Source: Cryobacterium sp. PH29-G1
GTDB taxonomy: Bacteria > Actinomycetota > Actinomycetes > Actinomycetales > Microbacteriaceae
Length of the DNA: 64,000 bases
Direction: 5' to 3'
NCBI RefSeq assembly: GCF_030063365.1
Contig: NZ_JASISY010000004.1
Location: 1 to 64,000 of the forward strand
Shown: positions 1-7,362 of the stretch, piece after piece
How positions within the stretch are numbered: the first letter of the stretch is position 1
How the letters are laid out: every line of letters begins with the position of its first letter
The notes under the pieces: generated by a model
Database searches by the model: none
The model's input: the letters and a program-made list of their open reading frames with translations, nothing else
Told to the model about the DNA's origin: nothing
Program-made: the position numbers and the translations under genes

Positions 1-1
1 C

Positions 2-250
2 CTCCTGACCCAGAACCTGACGCCCGTCCCGGCGCCCCCACTCATTGAGAGTCCGCTCCCTCCCGCGACTGGCACGACAGCTACCGGCGGGCGACTGCAC
101 GATGGTCTCGACAGGCTCGACCTACACGACAGGCTCGACCTACACGACAGGCTCGACCTACACGACGGGATTGACCCACACGACGGGATCAACCGGCGAG
201 ATGGGAACGACCCGAGTCCGGGTCGCGTGGGCGACGACTACCTCAACTGA
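2..250 (+). CDS. 3' end of a repeat-containing ORF cut by the window edge
   Basis: From base 2 the second plus frame is open for 82 codons and stops with TGA at 248-250. No start codon is needed because the ORF enters from outside. Most third positions are G or C, as in the real genes here, which favours this frame over the overlapping frame at 45-353. The product begins with a Pro/Thr-rich stretch, then has a DRLDLH hexapeptide repeated three times and decaying into HDGIDPHDG. I do not recognise the family. The repeat DNA could also be a non-coding dispersed element, so the coding call is tentative. Confidence 0.4.
   Translation, partial: LLTQNLTPVPAPPLIESPLPPATGTTATGGRLHDGLDRLDLHDRLDLHDRLDLHDGIDPHDGINRRDGNDPSPGRVGDDYLN
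110..181 (+). repeat. 18-bp tandem repeat, about four copies
   Basis: The unit GACAGGCTCGACCTACAC occurs exactly three times (110-127, 128-145, 146-163), followed by a diverged fourth copy at 164-181. The core CGACAGGCTCGACC resembles short hairpin repeats that I recall as scattered through Microbacteriaceae genomes, but that comparison is from memory. In the plus reading frame it encodes DRLDLH. Confidence 0.8.
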
Positions 251-471
251 ACCGTTCGAGACCGGAGATCACTGCGATTCCGACGCGATACGGCCGCGAT
301 GCTGGCCGCGACACCGGCTGCGAAACTGGCAGCGAACGCGACTGCGAATCTGACCGACCATGAATCTGAATTCGACGACGATCCAGAACCCGGCTGCGGT
401 CCCGACTGCGAATGCGATGCCAGCTGCGATTTCAGCTGCGATCCCGACTGCGAATAGTGCTGCGAACCAGG
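251..471. repeat. degenerate CTGCGA-rich spacer
   Basis: Between the partial ORF and the acylase stop, the motif (A/C/G)CTGCGA(A/T) recurs about nine times at irregular spacing, densest at 370-460. The minus strand shows Ala/Gly-rich open frames through it, but none has a convincing start or stays open across the whole stretch. I see no gene here; it may be a decayed repeat tract. Confidence 0.4.
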
Positions 472-3093
472 CTAGGCGGCTGGCTCGAGGGTAAGAACGT
501 CGCTCGCGTCGCGGTTGATGGCGGCCGGTGTGTACAGCCATGGGCGGGTCTCATGGTCCCTCCAAAGCGGTGCCTGATCAGTGTAGTTGGCGTGAAAGGC
601 GTGACCCGATGCCCCGGTGAGGTTGATCCAGGTGGAGTCGTCGAAGTTTTCCAGGCTAATCACCTGCCGCATCGAGGGCACCCAGTCCACCTGGTAGCCC
701 TGGGTCGCATCCCAGCCGACAGCGTTCACGACGGACGAACCTCCGGCCAGGTGGTACGGACCACGGTTGAACAACCACTCCAACGGGGCAATCCCCGATT
801 CACCGAAGGTGGCGCTCTTCAGGTCGAGGGTGTGGATGTCGCCCCACTGCCAATCCGCCGGGTTCGTTCCCATCAGATCGGCGGCCTCGGCCGCGGCATC
901 CGTCATGGCCCGCCGAAGCATGCTGTCCTCGCCGACGGTGCCGCGCGCCGCGTTCGACCACCACGGGGAGTCTGGCTGATCGAGCAAACTCGTGACCACA
1001 GCGAACGATCGGTCACCACCGGTCAGGGCAGCACCGGCATCGATCTTGTCGGCGAACATGTCTTTCAGCAGTGTGCGCCAAATCACGTTGAAATAGGCAG
1101 CGGCGGCACTGTCGGCGTCGACTTGGTAATCCCAGCCGTCGAACAGCTTTTGCGCCTCGACGGCATTGCCGGTGAGGCGCACCTGCTGCAGAGCTGGCAC
1201 CAGCGCCGCAGCAATGGCGCTGTAATTGTCACCCTGAATCTCACTCATCAGCTCTTTCGTCAGCGGGGTTTCCGCAGCGATGAGTTCTTGCAGCCGCGCA
1301 GTGATCTGGTTGGCTCGGTAACCCAGATCCCAATCGGCGGTCAATAGACTGGGGTAGCTCGGGTCAACGGCCGCGTTGTTGGCCGTGACGATGTATCCGC
1401 TAGGCGGATTGAAGGAAGTAGGCAGGGCGTCAAAGGGGATGTATCCGGTCCAGCCGTACTGGCTGGTCCAGCCCGGCACCGGCAATGTACCGTTGCCGCT
1501 GGCCCGAATCGGAATGAGACCCGGCGCCTGGTAGCCGATATTGCCGTCCACGTCGGCATAGGTGAGGTTTTGCGCTGGAACCTCGAACAGAGCGGCCGCG
1601 GCGCGGAAACTCGTCCAGTCCGTTGCTTGATTGAGGGCGAAAATAGCGGATGCTGTTCGCCCGGGGGTCAGCGCCGTCCACTGCAGCGATAGCTCATAGG
1701 TGGTTTGTTCAGCGCCCGCCTCGGCCGGAGCTGGCGTGGGCATCCCGGCGGCGACGGGAAAGTCACTCGCGATCTGCGGGTAGGCGGTTCCCGCAAAACC
1801 GCTCAGGAGCGGACCGTGTTCGGTCGAACGTATCTCGATCTTCACGTCGTCGCCGCCGGCAACGGCGATCTTTTCGTCGCGCAACAGCAGCGGCTTTGCC
1901 ACACCGTCGAATTCGTAGCTGTCGCCGGTGACTTTCTCGACGTAGAGATCAGCGACGTCGGGGCCGAGGTTGGTGAAGCCCCACGCCACGCGGTCATTGT
2001 GACCGATGATGATGCCGGGCATCCCCGAGAAACTGTACCCAGCGACATCGAAGGGGCACTCCGCGCTGATCGACTGGCAACGCAACCCGACCTGATACCA
2101 GACCGAGGGCAGGGCGGGGCCGAGGTGCGGGTCGTTGGCGAGCAGAGGCAGGCCGGTGTCGGTGAGCGCGCCGGAAACGACCCAGGAATTGGAGCCGATC
2201 TCGCCGCCGGCCGGCCCGAGAAGTTCGGGCACCGAGCCGAGGTTTGCGCGCAGTTCGTTGAGTGCGCCGGCATAGGAGTTGACGTCGACCGGCTGCTGCG
2301 CGACCGGGACATCCGTTGAATCGGTGCCGGGTTCGGCGGCTTGCGGCGCGCCGGCCAGCGGCACGGTCACGGCCTGACTGCCGGTGATGGTGGGGTGCTG
2401 GCTGTACGGGAAGTCGGGGTGAAGCCGGTTGACCTCGGCGGGGGTGAGCGTGGTCGACAGCAGCGCCCGGTCGATCTCGTCGTCGAGGTTGGACCGAAGA
2501 TCCCACGCCATGGCTTTCAGCCACGCAACGGAGTCGGCTGGGGTCCACGGTTCGACCTCGTACCCGGAGTTCTGTAAACCGAGCACCGCGTACTCCAACG
2601 ACAGGTCTGCGCCGTGATGGTCGTCGAGGTAGGCGTTCACGCCATCGGCGTAGGACTGGTAATAGCCGAGGGTCACCGGGTCGAGCAGGTCCACTTCTTG
2701 CTCGGCGACGGCCCGCCAGCCCAGCGTGCGCACGAAGGTATCGGTGCCGACCTGGCTCTCACCGAACAACTCCGATAGACGACCACTCGTGACATGGCGG
2801 CGAAAGTCCATCTCCCAGAAGCGGTCCTGGGCGTGCACGTAACCCTGCGCAAGAAATAGGTCCGATGCCGTCTTGGCCGTGATCTGCGGAATGCCGGCGT
2901 CGTCACGTGTCACGGTTACCGCGCTCGACAACCCTGTGATGTTGACGGTGCCCGCCAGCGTGGGAAACGAGCGGGTGACCGTCCAGACGCCGAGCCCGGC
3001 AGTGACCACGACGAGGCTGACCACGATCCCGAGCGCAATCACCACCCGCCGAACGCGACGGTGGCCCTTGCTGCGCGGTGCGTCGGTGCCCAC
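472..3093 (-). CDS. penicillin acylase (Ntn-hydrolase) family protein
   Basis: An 873-residue N-terminal-nucleophile hydrolase precursor, a family that cleaves amide bonds of acyl-amino compounds such as beta-lactams and acyl-homoserine lactones. A single membrane anchor lies at about residues 16-38, so the enzyme probably faces the outside. The self-cleavage site and nucleophile are in GGEIG|SNSWVVSG, with Ser301 as the new N-terminus of the beta chain, followed by the conserved NDPHLG. The start is GTG behind GAGGGAGTGAT. It follows dapD on the same strand, with a hairpin between them. Length and motifs are complete; the true substrate cannot be read from sequence. Confidence 0.9.
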   Translation of the reverse strand: MGTDAPRSKGHRRVRRVVIALGIVVSLVVVTAGLGVWTVTRSFPTLAGTVNITGLSSAVTVTRDDAGIPQITAKTASDLFLAQGYVHAQDRFWEMDFRRHVTSGRLSELFGESQVGTDTFVRTLGWRAVAEQEVDLLDPVTLGYYQSYADGVNAYLDDHHGADLSLEYAVLGLQNSGYEVEPWTPADSVAWLKAMAWDLRSNLDDEIDRALLSTTLTPAEVNRLHPDFPYSQHPTITGSQAVTVPLAGAPQAAEPGTDSTDVPVAQQPVDVNSYAGALNELRANLGSVPELLGPAGGEIGSNSWVVSGALTDTGLPLLANDPHLGPALPSVWYQVGLRCQSISAECPFDVAGYSFSGMPGIIIGHNDRVAWGFTNLGPDVADLYVEKVTGDSYEFDGVAKPLLLRDEKIAVAGGDDVKIEIRSTEHGPLLSGFAGTAYPQIASDFPVAAGMPTPAPAEAGAEQTTYELSLQWTALTPGRTASAIFALNQATDWTSFRAAAALFEVPAQNLTYADVDGNIGYQAPGLIPIRASGNGTLPVPGWTSQYGWTGYIPFDALPTSFNPPSGYIVTANNAAVDPSYPSLLTADWDLGYRANQITARLQELIAAETPLTKELMSEIQGDNYSAIAAALVPALQQVRLTGNAVEAQKLFDGWDYQVDADSAAAAYFNVIWRTLLKDMFADKIDAGAALTGGDRSFAVVTSLLDQPDSPWWSNAARGTVGEDSMLRRAMTDAAAEAADLMGTNPADWQWGDIHTLDLKSATFGESGIAPLEWLFNRGPYHLAGGSSVVNAVGWDATQGYQVDWVPSMRQVISLENFDDSTWINLTGASGHAFHANYTDQAPLWRDHETRPWLYTPAAINRDASDVLTLEPAA

Positions 3094-3155
3094 ATCACTC
3101 CCTCGTGCGTTGGGTAAATCGTGCGGGCCGCCTGCAACGTGTCGTCGAAAAGCTC

Positions 3156-3186
3156 GGGTTCCGCTACCCGGATGCTAGCGGAACCC
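3156..3186 (-). terminator. 11-bp perfect hairpin downstream of dapD
   Basis: GGGTTCCGCTA (3156-3166) and TAGCGGAACCC (3176-3186) pair perfectly around a 9-nt loop. Read on the minus strand the hairpin is followed by GAGCTTTTCG, a short U-run, so it probably terminates dapD transcription before the acylase gene. It could also be an operator for the acylase. Confidence 0.55.
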
Positions 3187-3227
3187 ACCGACATCCGCTG
3201 AGCACGCGGGCGCTGGGCGCTGCGGAA

Positions 3228-4214
3228 TCAGGCGTGCAGCGCGGCATTCAGGGTGATGCCGCTGCCGGCACGCGCGAGCACCTCAACGGCGCCGGAGACC
3301 GAGTTACGGCGAAACAGCAGGTTGGGCACGCCGGAAAGTTCGACGGCTTTCACCGTTGGCAAAGTGCCGTTGGAAGTGACCGGTTCGCCGACCAGAACAA
3401 CCTTGGTGCCCGCCGTGACGTAGAGCCCGGCCTCCACCACGCTGTCATCACCGATCGCGATGCCCACGCCCGAATTGGCTCCGAGCAGCGCGCGAGCGCC
3501 GATTGAAATACGCTGCGTTCCTCCACCAGACAGGGTTCCCATAATGGATGCGCCGCCACCGATATCGGCGCCGTCACCGACTACCACACCCTGGGAGATT
3601 CGGCCTTCGACCATCGAGGAGCCGGTGGTTCCGGCGTTGAAGTTGACGAATCCCTCGTGCATCACGGTGGTGCCGGGGGCGAGGTGGGCGCCGAGCCGCA
3701 CGCGCGAGGCATCCGCTATTCTCACGCCGGTCGGCACGACGTAGTCGAGCAATGGTGGGAACTTGTCGACGCCGCTGGCCTGAATGCCGGCGCGCTGCAG
3801 GCTCGGGCGCAGCCGGGCGAAGTCGGTCGGCAGCATCGGGCCAGCGTTGGTCCAGACCACGGTGGGCAGGTAGGCGAAGATGCCATCGAGGTTGATACTG
3901 TTCGGCAGAACGAGCAGGTGGGACAGCAGGTGCAGGCGCAGGTACGCGTCCGACGTGCTCGCCGGCGCCGCAGAGAGCGTGATTTCTACCGTGACCGCTT
4001 CGAGGCGAACCGCCCGGCGGGCATCGTCGACGGCTGCTTCGCTGAGTTCGGCGGGAACAATCCAACGATCGCGGCCGGCCGGCAGCGCACCGAGCGCAGG
4101 GGACGGAAACCACGTGTCAAGCACGGTGCCATCGGCGGCGACGGTCGCGAGACCATACCCCCAGGCCTGGGTTGAGGAAGCGGGCGGGGCATTTTCGGAA
4201 ACAACGGAGGGCAT
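3228..4214 (-). CDS. dapD: 2,3,4,5-tetrahydropyridine-2,6-dicarboxylate N-succinyltransferase
   Basis: Transfers succinate from succinyl-CoA to tetrahydrodipicolinate in the succinylase branch of diaminopimelate/lysine synthesis (cytoplasm; feeds peptidoglycan). 328 residues. The C-terminal half, from about residue 165, is a left-handed beta-helix of hexapeptide repeats with the family segments [20 protein letters not shown] and [14 protein letters not shown]. Length fits the actinobacterial DapD type. It is divergent from dapE, the next-but-one enzyme of the pathway, with only 17 bp between start codons. TAATCT lies 6 nt before the ATG, so the mRNA is probably leaderless. Confidence 0.95.
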   Translation of the reverse strand: MPSVVSENAPPASSTQAWGYGLATVAADGTVLDTWFPSPALGALPAGRDRWIVPAELSEAAVDDARRAVRLEAVTVEITLSAAPASTSDAYLRLHLLSHLLVLPNSINLDGIFAYLPTVVWTNAGPMLPTDFARLRPSLQRAGIQASGVDKFPPLLDYVVPTGVRIADASRVRLGAHLAPGTTVMHEGFVNFNAGTTGSSMVEGRISQGVVVGDGADIGGGASIMGTLSGGGTQRISIGARALLGANSGVGIAIGDDSVVEAGLYVTAGTKVVLVGEPVTSNGTLPTVKAVELSGVPNLLFRRNSVSGAVEVLARAGSGITLNAALHA

Positions 4215-4219
4215 ACCTC

Positions 4220-4226
4220 TAGATTA
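4220..4226. promoter_or_regulatory. shared -10 element of divergent leaderless dapD/dapE promoters
   Basis: On the plus strand TAGATT (4220-4225) lies 6 nt before the dapE GTG at 4232. On the minus strand TAATCT (4226-4221) lies 6 nt before the dapD ATG at 4214. Both match the TANNNT-N6-RTG layout of actinobacterial leaderless promoters, and the two hexamers overlap by five bases. Each -35 region would lie inside the other gene. Confidence 0.65.
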
Positions 4227-4231
4227 GTAGG

Positions 4232-5374
4232 GTGACTTCTACGACTCCGGACCCCTCTACCCGCGCCACCGCCCCAGCAGAGTCAGCACAGCTCACCGTG
4301 CTTGACCTCACGGCCACGTCCATCGAACTGACCAGGCAAATCTGTGACATGGAGTCGGTGTCGGGCAATGAAACAGCCCTCGCCGACGCGATCGTCGCTG
4401 CCCTCGCCGGATTCAAGCACCTCGAAATCATTCGGGACGGTGACACCGTCGTCGCCCGAACCCAGCTGGGCCGAGCACAGCGGGTTGTTATTGCCGGGCA
4501 CATCGACACCGTGCCGCTCAACGACAACCTGCCCACCCGTTACGAGACCATCGAGGGCACGGAGTACCTCTGGGGTCGCGGCACGGTCGATATGAAGGCC
4601 GGCGTCGCCGTGCAGCTCAAGCTCGCCGCCGAACTGAGCAACCCCAGCGTGGACGTGACCTGGATGTGGTATGACCACGAGGAGGTCTCCGATGATCTCA
4701 ACGGGCTCGGCCGTCTGGCACGCAACCGACCCGACCTGTTTGTGGGCGATTTCGCCATTCTTGGTGAGCCGACCAAGAGCCAGATCGAGGGTGGCTGCAA
4801 CGGCAACCTGCGCGTTGAGCTTCGCACCTTTGGACTGCGCTCCCACTCGGCGCGGAGTTGGGTCGGCGAGAATGCCATTCACAAGGCCGCACCGATTCTC
4901 AATATTCTGGCCGGGTATCAGGCCCGCGAGGTAGAGGTGGAGGGCCTCGTCTACCGGGAGGGTCTCAACGCGGTTGGCATCACCGGCGGGGTCGCCGGCA
5001 ATGTCATCCCCGACGAATGCATGGTGCACGTCAACTACCGCTTCGCGCCGAGCCGCAGCGCGGACGAAGCGGTCGCCCATCTGCGCGAACTGTTCGACGG
5101 CTACGACCTCACCGTCGTTGACCGCGCTGAGGGAGCCCGACCGGGCCTTGACGCCCCGCTCGCCCGGCAGTTCATGAACGCCGTCGGCGGCGTCGCCGCT
5201 CCCAAATATGGCTGGACCGACGTCGCCCGATTCTCCGCGCTCGGCGTGCCTGCCGTCAACTACGGCCCCGGCGACCCGCTCAAGGCGCACGCCGACGATG
5301 AACGCGTGGCAGTGGCCGAGATCACGGCCTGCGAAAACGGCCTGCGCGACTGGCTGAGCACGTCGGTGAGCTAA
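4232..5374 (+). CDS. dapE: succinyl-diaminopimelate desuccinylase
   Basis: Hydrolyses N-succinyl-LL-2,6-diaminopimelate to LL-diaminopimelate and succinate; an M20-family di-zinc amidohydrolase of 380 residues. Metal and catalytic residues visible are His90 and Asp92 (AGHIDTVP), Asp120 (GRGTVDMKAG), Glu150-Glu151 (YDHEEV) and Glu179 (LGEPTKSQIEGG). The central dimerisation (lid) domain, about residues 190-300, is present. Starts with GTG and lacks a usable Shine-Dalgarno, but TAGATT sits 6 nt upstream, so it is probably leaderless. Pairs functionally with the divergent dapD. Confidence 0.95.
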   Translation: MTSTTPDPSTRATAPAESAQLTVLDLTATSIELTRQICDMESVSGNETALADAIVAALAGFKHLEIIRDGDTVVARTQLGRAQRVVIAGHIDTVPLNDNLPTRYETIEGTEYLWGRGTVDMKAGVAVQLKLAAELSNPSVDVTWMWYDHEEVSDDLNGLGRLARNRPDLFVGDFAILGEPTKSQIEGGCNGNLRVELRTFGLRSHSARSWVGENAIHKAAPILNILAGYQAREVEVEGLVYREGLNAVGITGGVAGNVIPDECMVHVNYRFAPSRSADEAVAHLRELFDGYDLTVVDRAEGARPGLDAPLARQFMNAVGGVAAPKYGWTDVARFSALGVPAVNYGPGDPLKAHADDERVAVAEITACENGLRDWLSTSVS

Positions 5375-5391
5375 CGACGCGCCCCAGCCCG

Positions 5392-6627
5392 ATGATGACT
5401 GAGCGGATGCTCCTCCCGCGACGGTCGCCGACTCGCTGGCTCCCGGCGCACTGGCACGCCCGCTACCGGCTGACCCCGTGGTGGGGCAAGGTATTCGTGG
5501 TCTGGGCGCTTTCACGCCTGGTCACGACGAGCCTCATCCTGGTCTTGGCGAGGGCGCAGGAGCCCAACGCCTGGACCGGTGCGAGCCCGAAATACACCGA
5601 TTTCGCCACAATGTGGGACGGCCGGTGGTACAACATCGTCGCTGCAGTCGGGTACCCGGGCGTGCTGCCGAGCACCGAGGCCGGGCAGATCGGTGAGAAC
5701 GCGTGGGCGTTCATGCCGGGCTACCCGGTGCTCGCGCGACTGCTGATGGTGCTCACCGGTTTTCCATGGGCGCCCGTGGCGGTTTTCGTATCGGTCGCCT
5801 TCAGTTTCGGCACCGCCTTGTTGTTCTACCGCCTCATGGTGCGCGTACAGCCATCGCCCACGGCCCTATTCGCGGTCGTGCTGTTCTGCGTCGCACCGTT
5901 GTCGCCGATTCTTCAGTTCGCCTATGCCGAATCGATGTACCTATTTTTTCTGACTCTCGCCCTGTACCTGCTGCTTGAGCGCCGATACTGGCTGCTCTAT
6001 CCCGTTATCGCGGTGATGGCCCTGACCCGGCCGAGCGGGCTCGCTTTCGCCCTCGCTTTGGGACTGCACGTCATCTATCGCTTTGTTACCCGATCTCGTG
6101 ATCCCTTCCCGCGCCGAGAGCGTCTGCTGGCGGCCTCCGTTGCCCTGTTCAGTGCGTTCATGGGCCTGGCCTGGCCGGCGACTGCCTGGGCCGTCACCGG
6201 CCAAATGTCGGCCTACACCGACACCGAGTTGGCCTGGCGCGCACCGTACATCGGCTATCAGGAGCTCGTGCCGTTCACGGCCTGGTTTCAGAGCGGACTC
6301 TGGTGGTTGGGGAGTCCGTGGGGCATTATTGTGGTCGTCGCCCTCATCCTCACCTTCGCCGTGCTGCTGTTCACACCGGCTGTGCGCCATCTGGGCGTGG
6401 ACCTGCGACTCTGGCTGGTCAGTTACGGGCTGTATCTGCTCGCCGTGTTCTTTCCGCAGTCCAGCACGTTTCGGCTGCTGATGCCGATGTTTCCATTGCT
6501 CGGCGTCGCCGCGATTCCCCGTAGCCGAATCTACCGGGTGGCGATCATGCTGCTCCTGGTGGCCGGGCAGTGGGGCTGGTTGCTGATCTGCTGGCGCGTG
6601 GACGGTTACGACTGGACACCGCCGTAA
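5392..6627 (+). CDS. PIG-V-like integral membrane mannosyltransferase
   Basis: A 411-residue polytopic membrane protein with roughly nine to ten hydrophobic helices. The MWDGRWYNIVAAVGYPG segment near residue 65 is the luminal/extracytoplasmic loop signature of the PIG-V family (GT-C fold), which uses polyprenyl-phosphate-mannose as donor. The donor would come from the Ppm synthase encoded at 60.0 kb. It begins 17 bp after dapE and may be co-transcribed; no strong ribosome site is seen before the ATG-ATG start. The acceptor glycan is unknown. Confidence 0.7.
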   Translation: MMTERMLLPRRSPTRWLPAHWHARYRLTPWWGKVFVVWALSRLVTTSLILVLARAQEPNAWTGASPKYTDFATMWDGRWYNIVAAVGYPGVLPSTEAGQIGENAWAFMPGYPVLARLLMVLTGFPWAPVAVFVSVAFSFGTALLFYRLMVRVQPSPTALFAVVLFCVAPLSPILQFAYAESMYLFFLTLALYLLLERRYWLLYPVIAVMALTRPSGLAFALALGLHVIYRFVTRSRDPFPRRERLLAASVALFSAFMGLAWPATAWAVTGQMSAYTDTELAWRAPYIGYQELVPFTAWFQSGLWWLGSPWGIIVVVALILTFAVLLFTPAVRHLGVDLRLWLVSYGLYLLAVFFPQSSTFRLLMPMFPLLGVAAIPRSRIYRVAIMLLLVAGQWGWLLICWRVDGYDWTPP

Positions 6628-6691
6628 AATTCCCCGCACTGATGATTTCCTCGCGTATGGTCGAGGTCGACGTACTCCTCGGAAAGGCAGC

Positions 6692-7294
6692 ATGCCCAGC
6701 CCTAAACAGTCAGCGATTCCGCGCATCGACGTGGAACGACATCGCCGGGCCCTCCTTGAGGCCGCGGCCGACGAGCTCGCCCGCAATCCCGACTCCTCTA
6801 TGGCGGAGGTCGCGCAGGCGGCAAAACTGACCAGAGCGACTCTATATCGTCATTTCAGCAACCGGCAGTCTCTGCTCACGGCCATCCAGGCTGAGGCACT
6901 GTCGCGCGCGTCGGAGACGCTCAGGGCGTGCCGTCTCGACGAGGGAAGCGCGCTCGAGGTGCTCAAGCGCGTGGTCGGTTCACTGGGCAAGCAGGGGATG
7001 CGCTTTCGCATCATTCTGATGCGGGCGCCCGACCACAACGCGCGATTTTTGACCCAGCGTGACCAGGTTCTCGCCCCGTTGGTCGGGGTCGTCATGCGGG
7101 GGCAGGCCGAGGGCGATATTCGTGCCGACCTGTCGCCGGAATGGATCGTCACGGCATTGGCCTCCCTGCTCATTTCAGCCGTGCGGGCGGCGCCCTTGGC
7201 GCAGCACTCCGAGGCGGAGGTGGCTGACCTCATCTTTCGTACCCTGGTCGGCGGGATCGCCACGGACGGAACGGCGAGGACGTCCAAAAACTAG
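6692..7294 (+). CDS. TetR-family transcriptional regulator
   Basis: A 200-residue repressor with the N-terminal helix-turn-helix at about residues 30-56 (MAEVAQAAKLTRATLYRHFS) and a helical ligand-binding domain. A GGAAAGG ribosome site precedes the ATG. It directly precedes an MMPL exporter gene; an inverted repeat overlaps its own stop codon in the promoter of that gene, so it probably controls the exporter and responds to an exported lipophilic compound. Confidence 0.88.
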   Translation: MPSPKQSAIPRIDVERHRRALLEAAADELARNPDSSMAEVAQAAKLTRATLYRHFSNRQSLLTAIQAEALSRASETLRACRLDEGSALEVLKRVVGSLGKQGMRFRIILMRAPDHNARFLTQRDQVLAPLVGVVMRGQAEGDIRADLSPEWIVTALASLLISAVRAAPLAQHSEAEVADLIFRTLVGGIATDGTARTSKN

Positions 7295-7318
7295 ACAACG
7301 CTGTCTCATTTCGTCTAG
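7291..7318. promoter_or_regulatory. candidate TetR operator ahead of the MMPL gene
   Basis: Two overlapping inverted repeats: AGACA-ACGC-TGTCT (7293-7306) and CTAGAC (7291-7296)/GTCTAG (7313-7318). The site overlaps the tetR stop codon and lies 45-72 bp upstream of the exporter start, where a repressor would block the promoter. Confidence 0.5.
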
Positions 7319-7362
7319 TCTCGGTTCAGGCGGCCCACATGGGCTGTCGGAGTCGATGAACC

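Noticed and set aside
269..541. Minus-strand ORF with Ala/Gly-rich hydrophobic stretch
   Set aside because: Starts inside the acylase gene in another frame, runs through degenerate CTGCGA repeats, and has no ribosome site.
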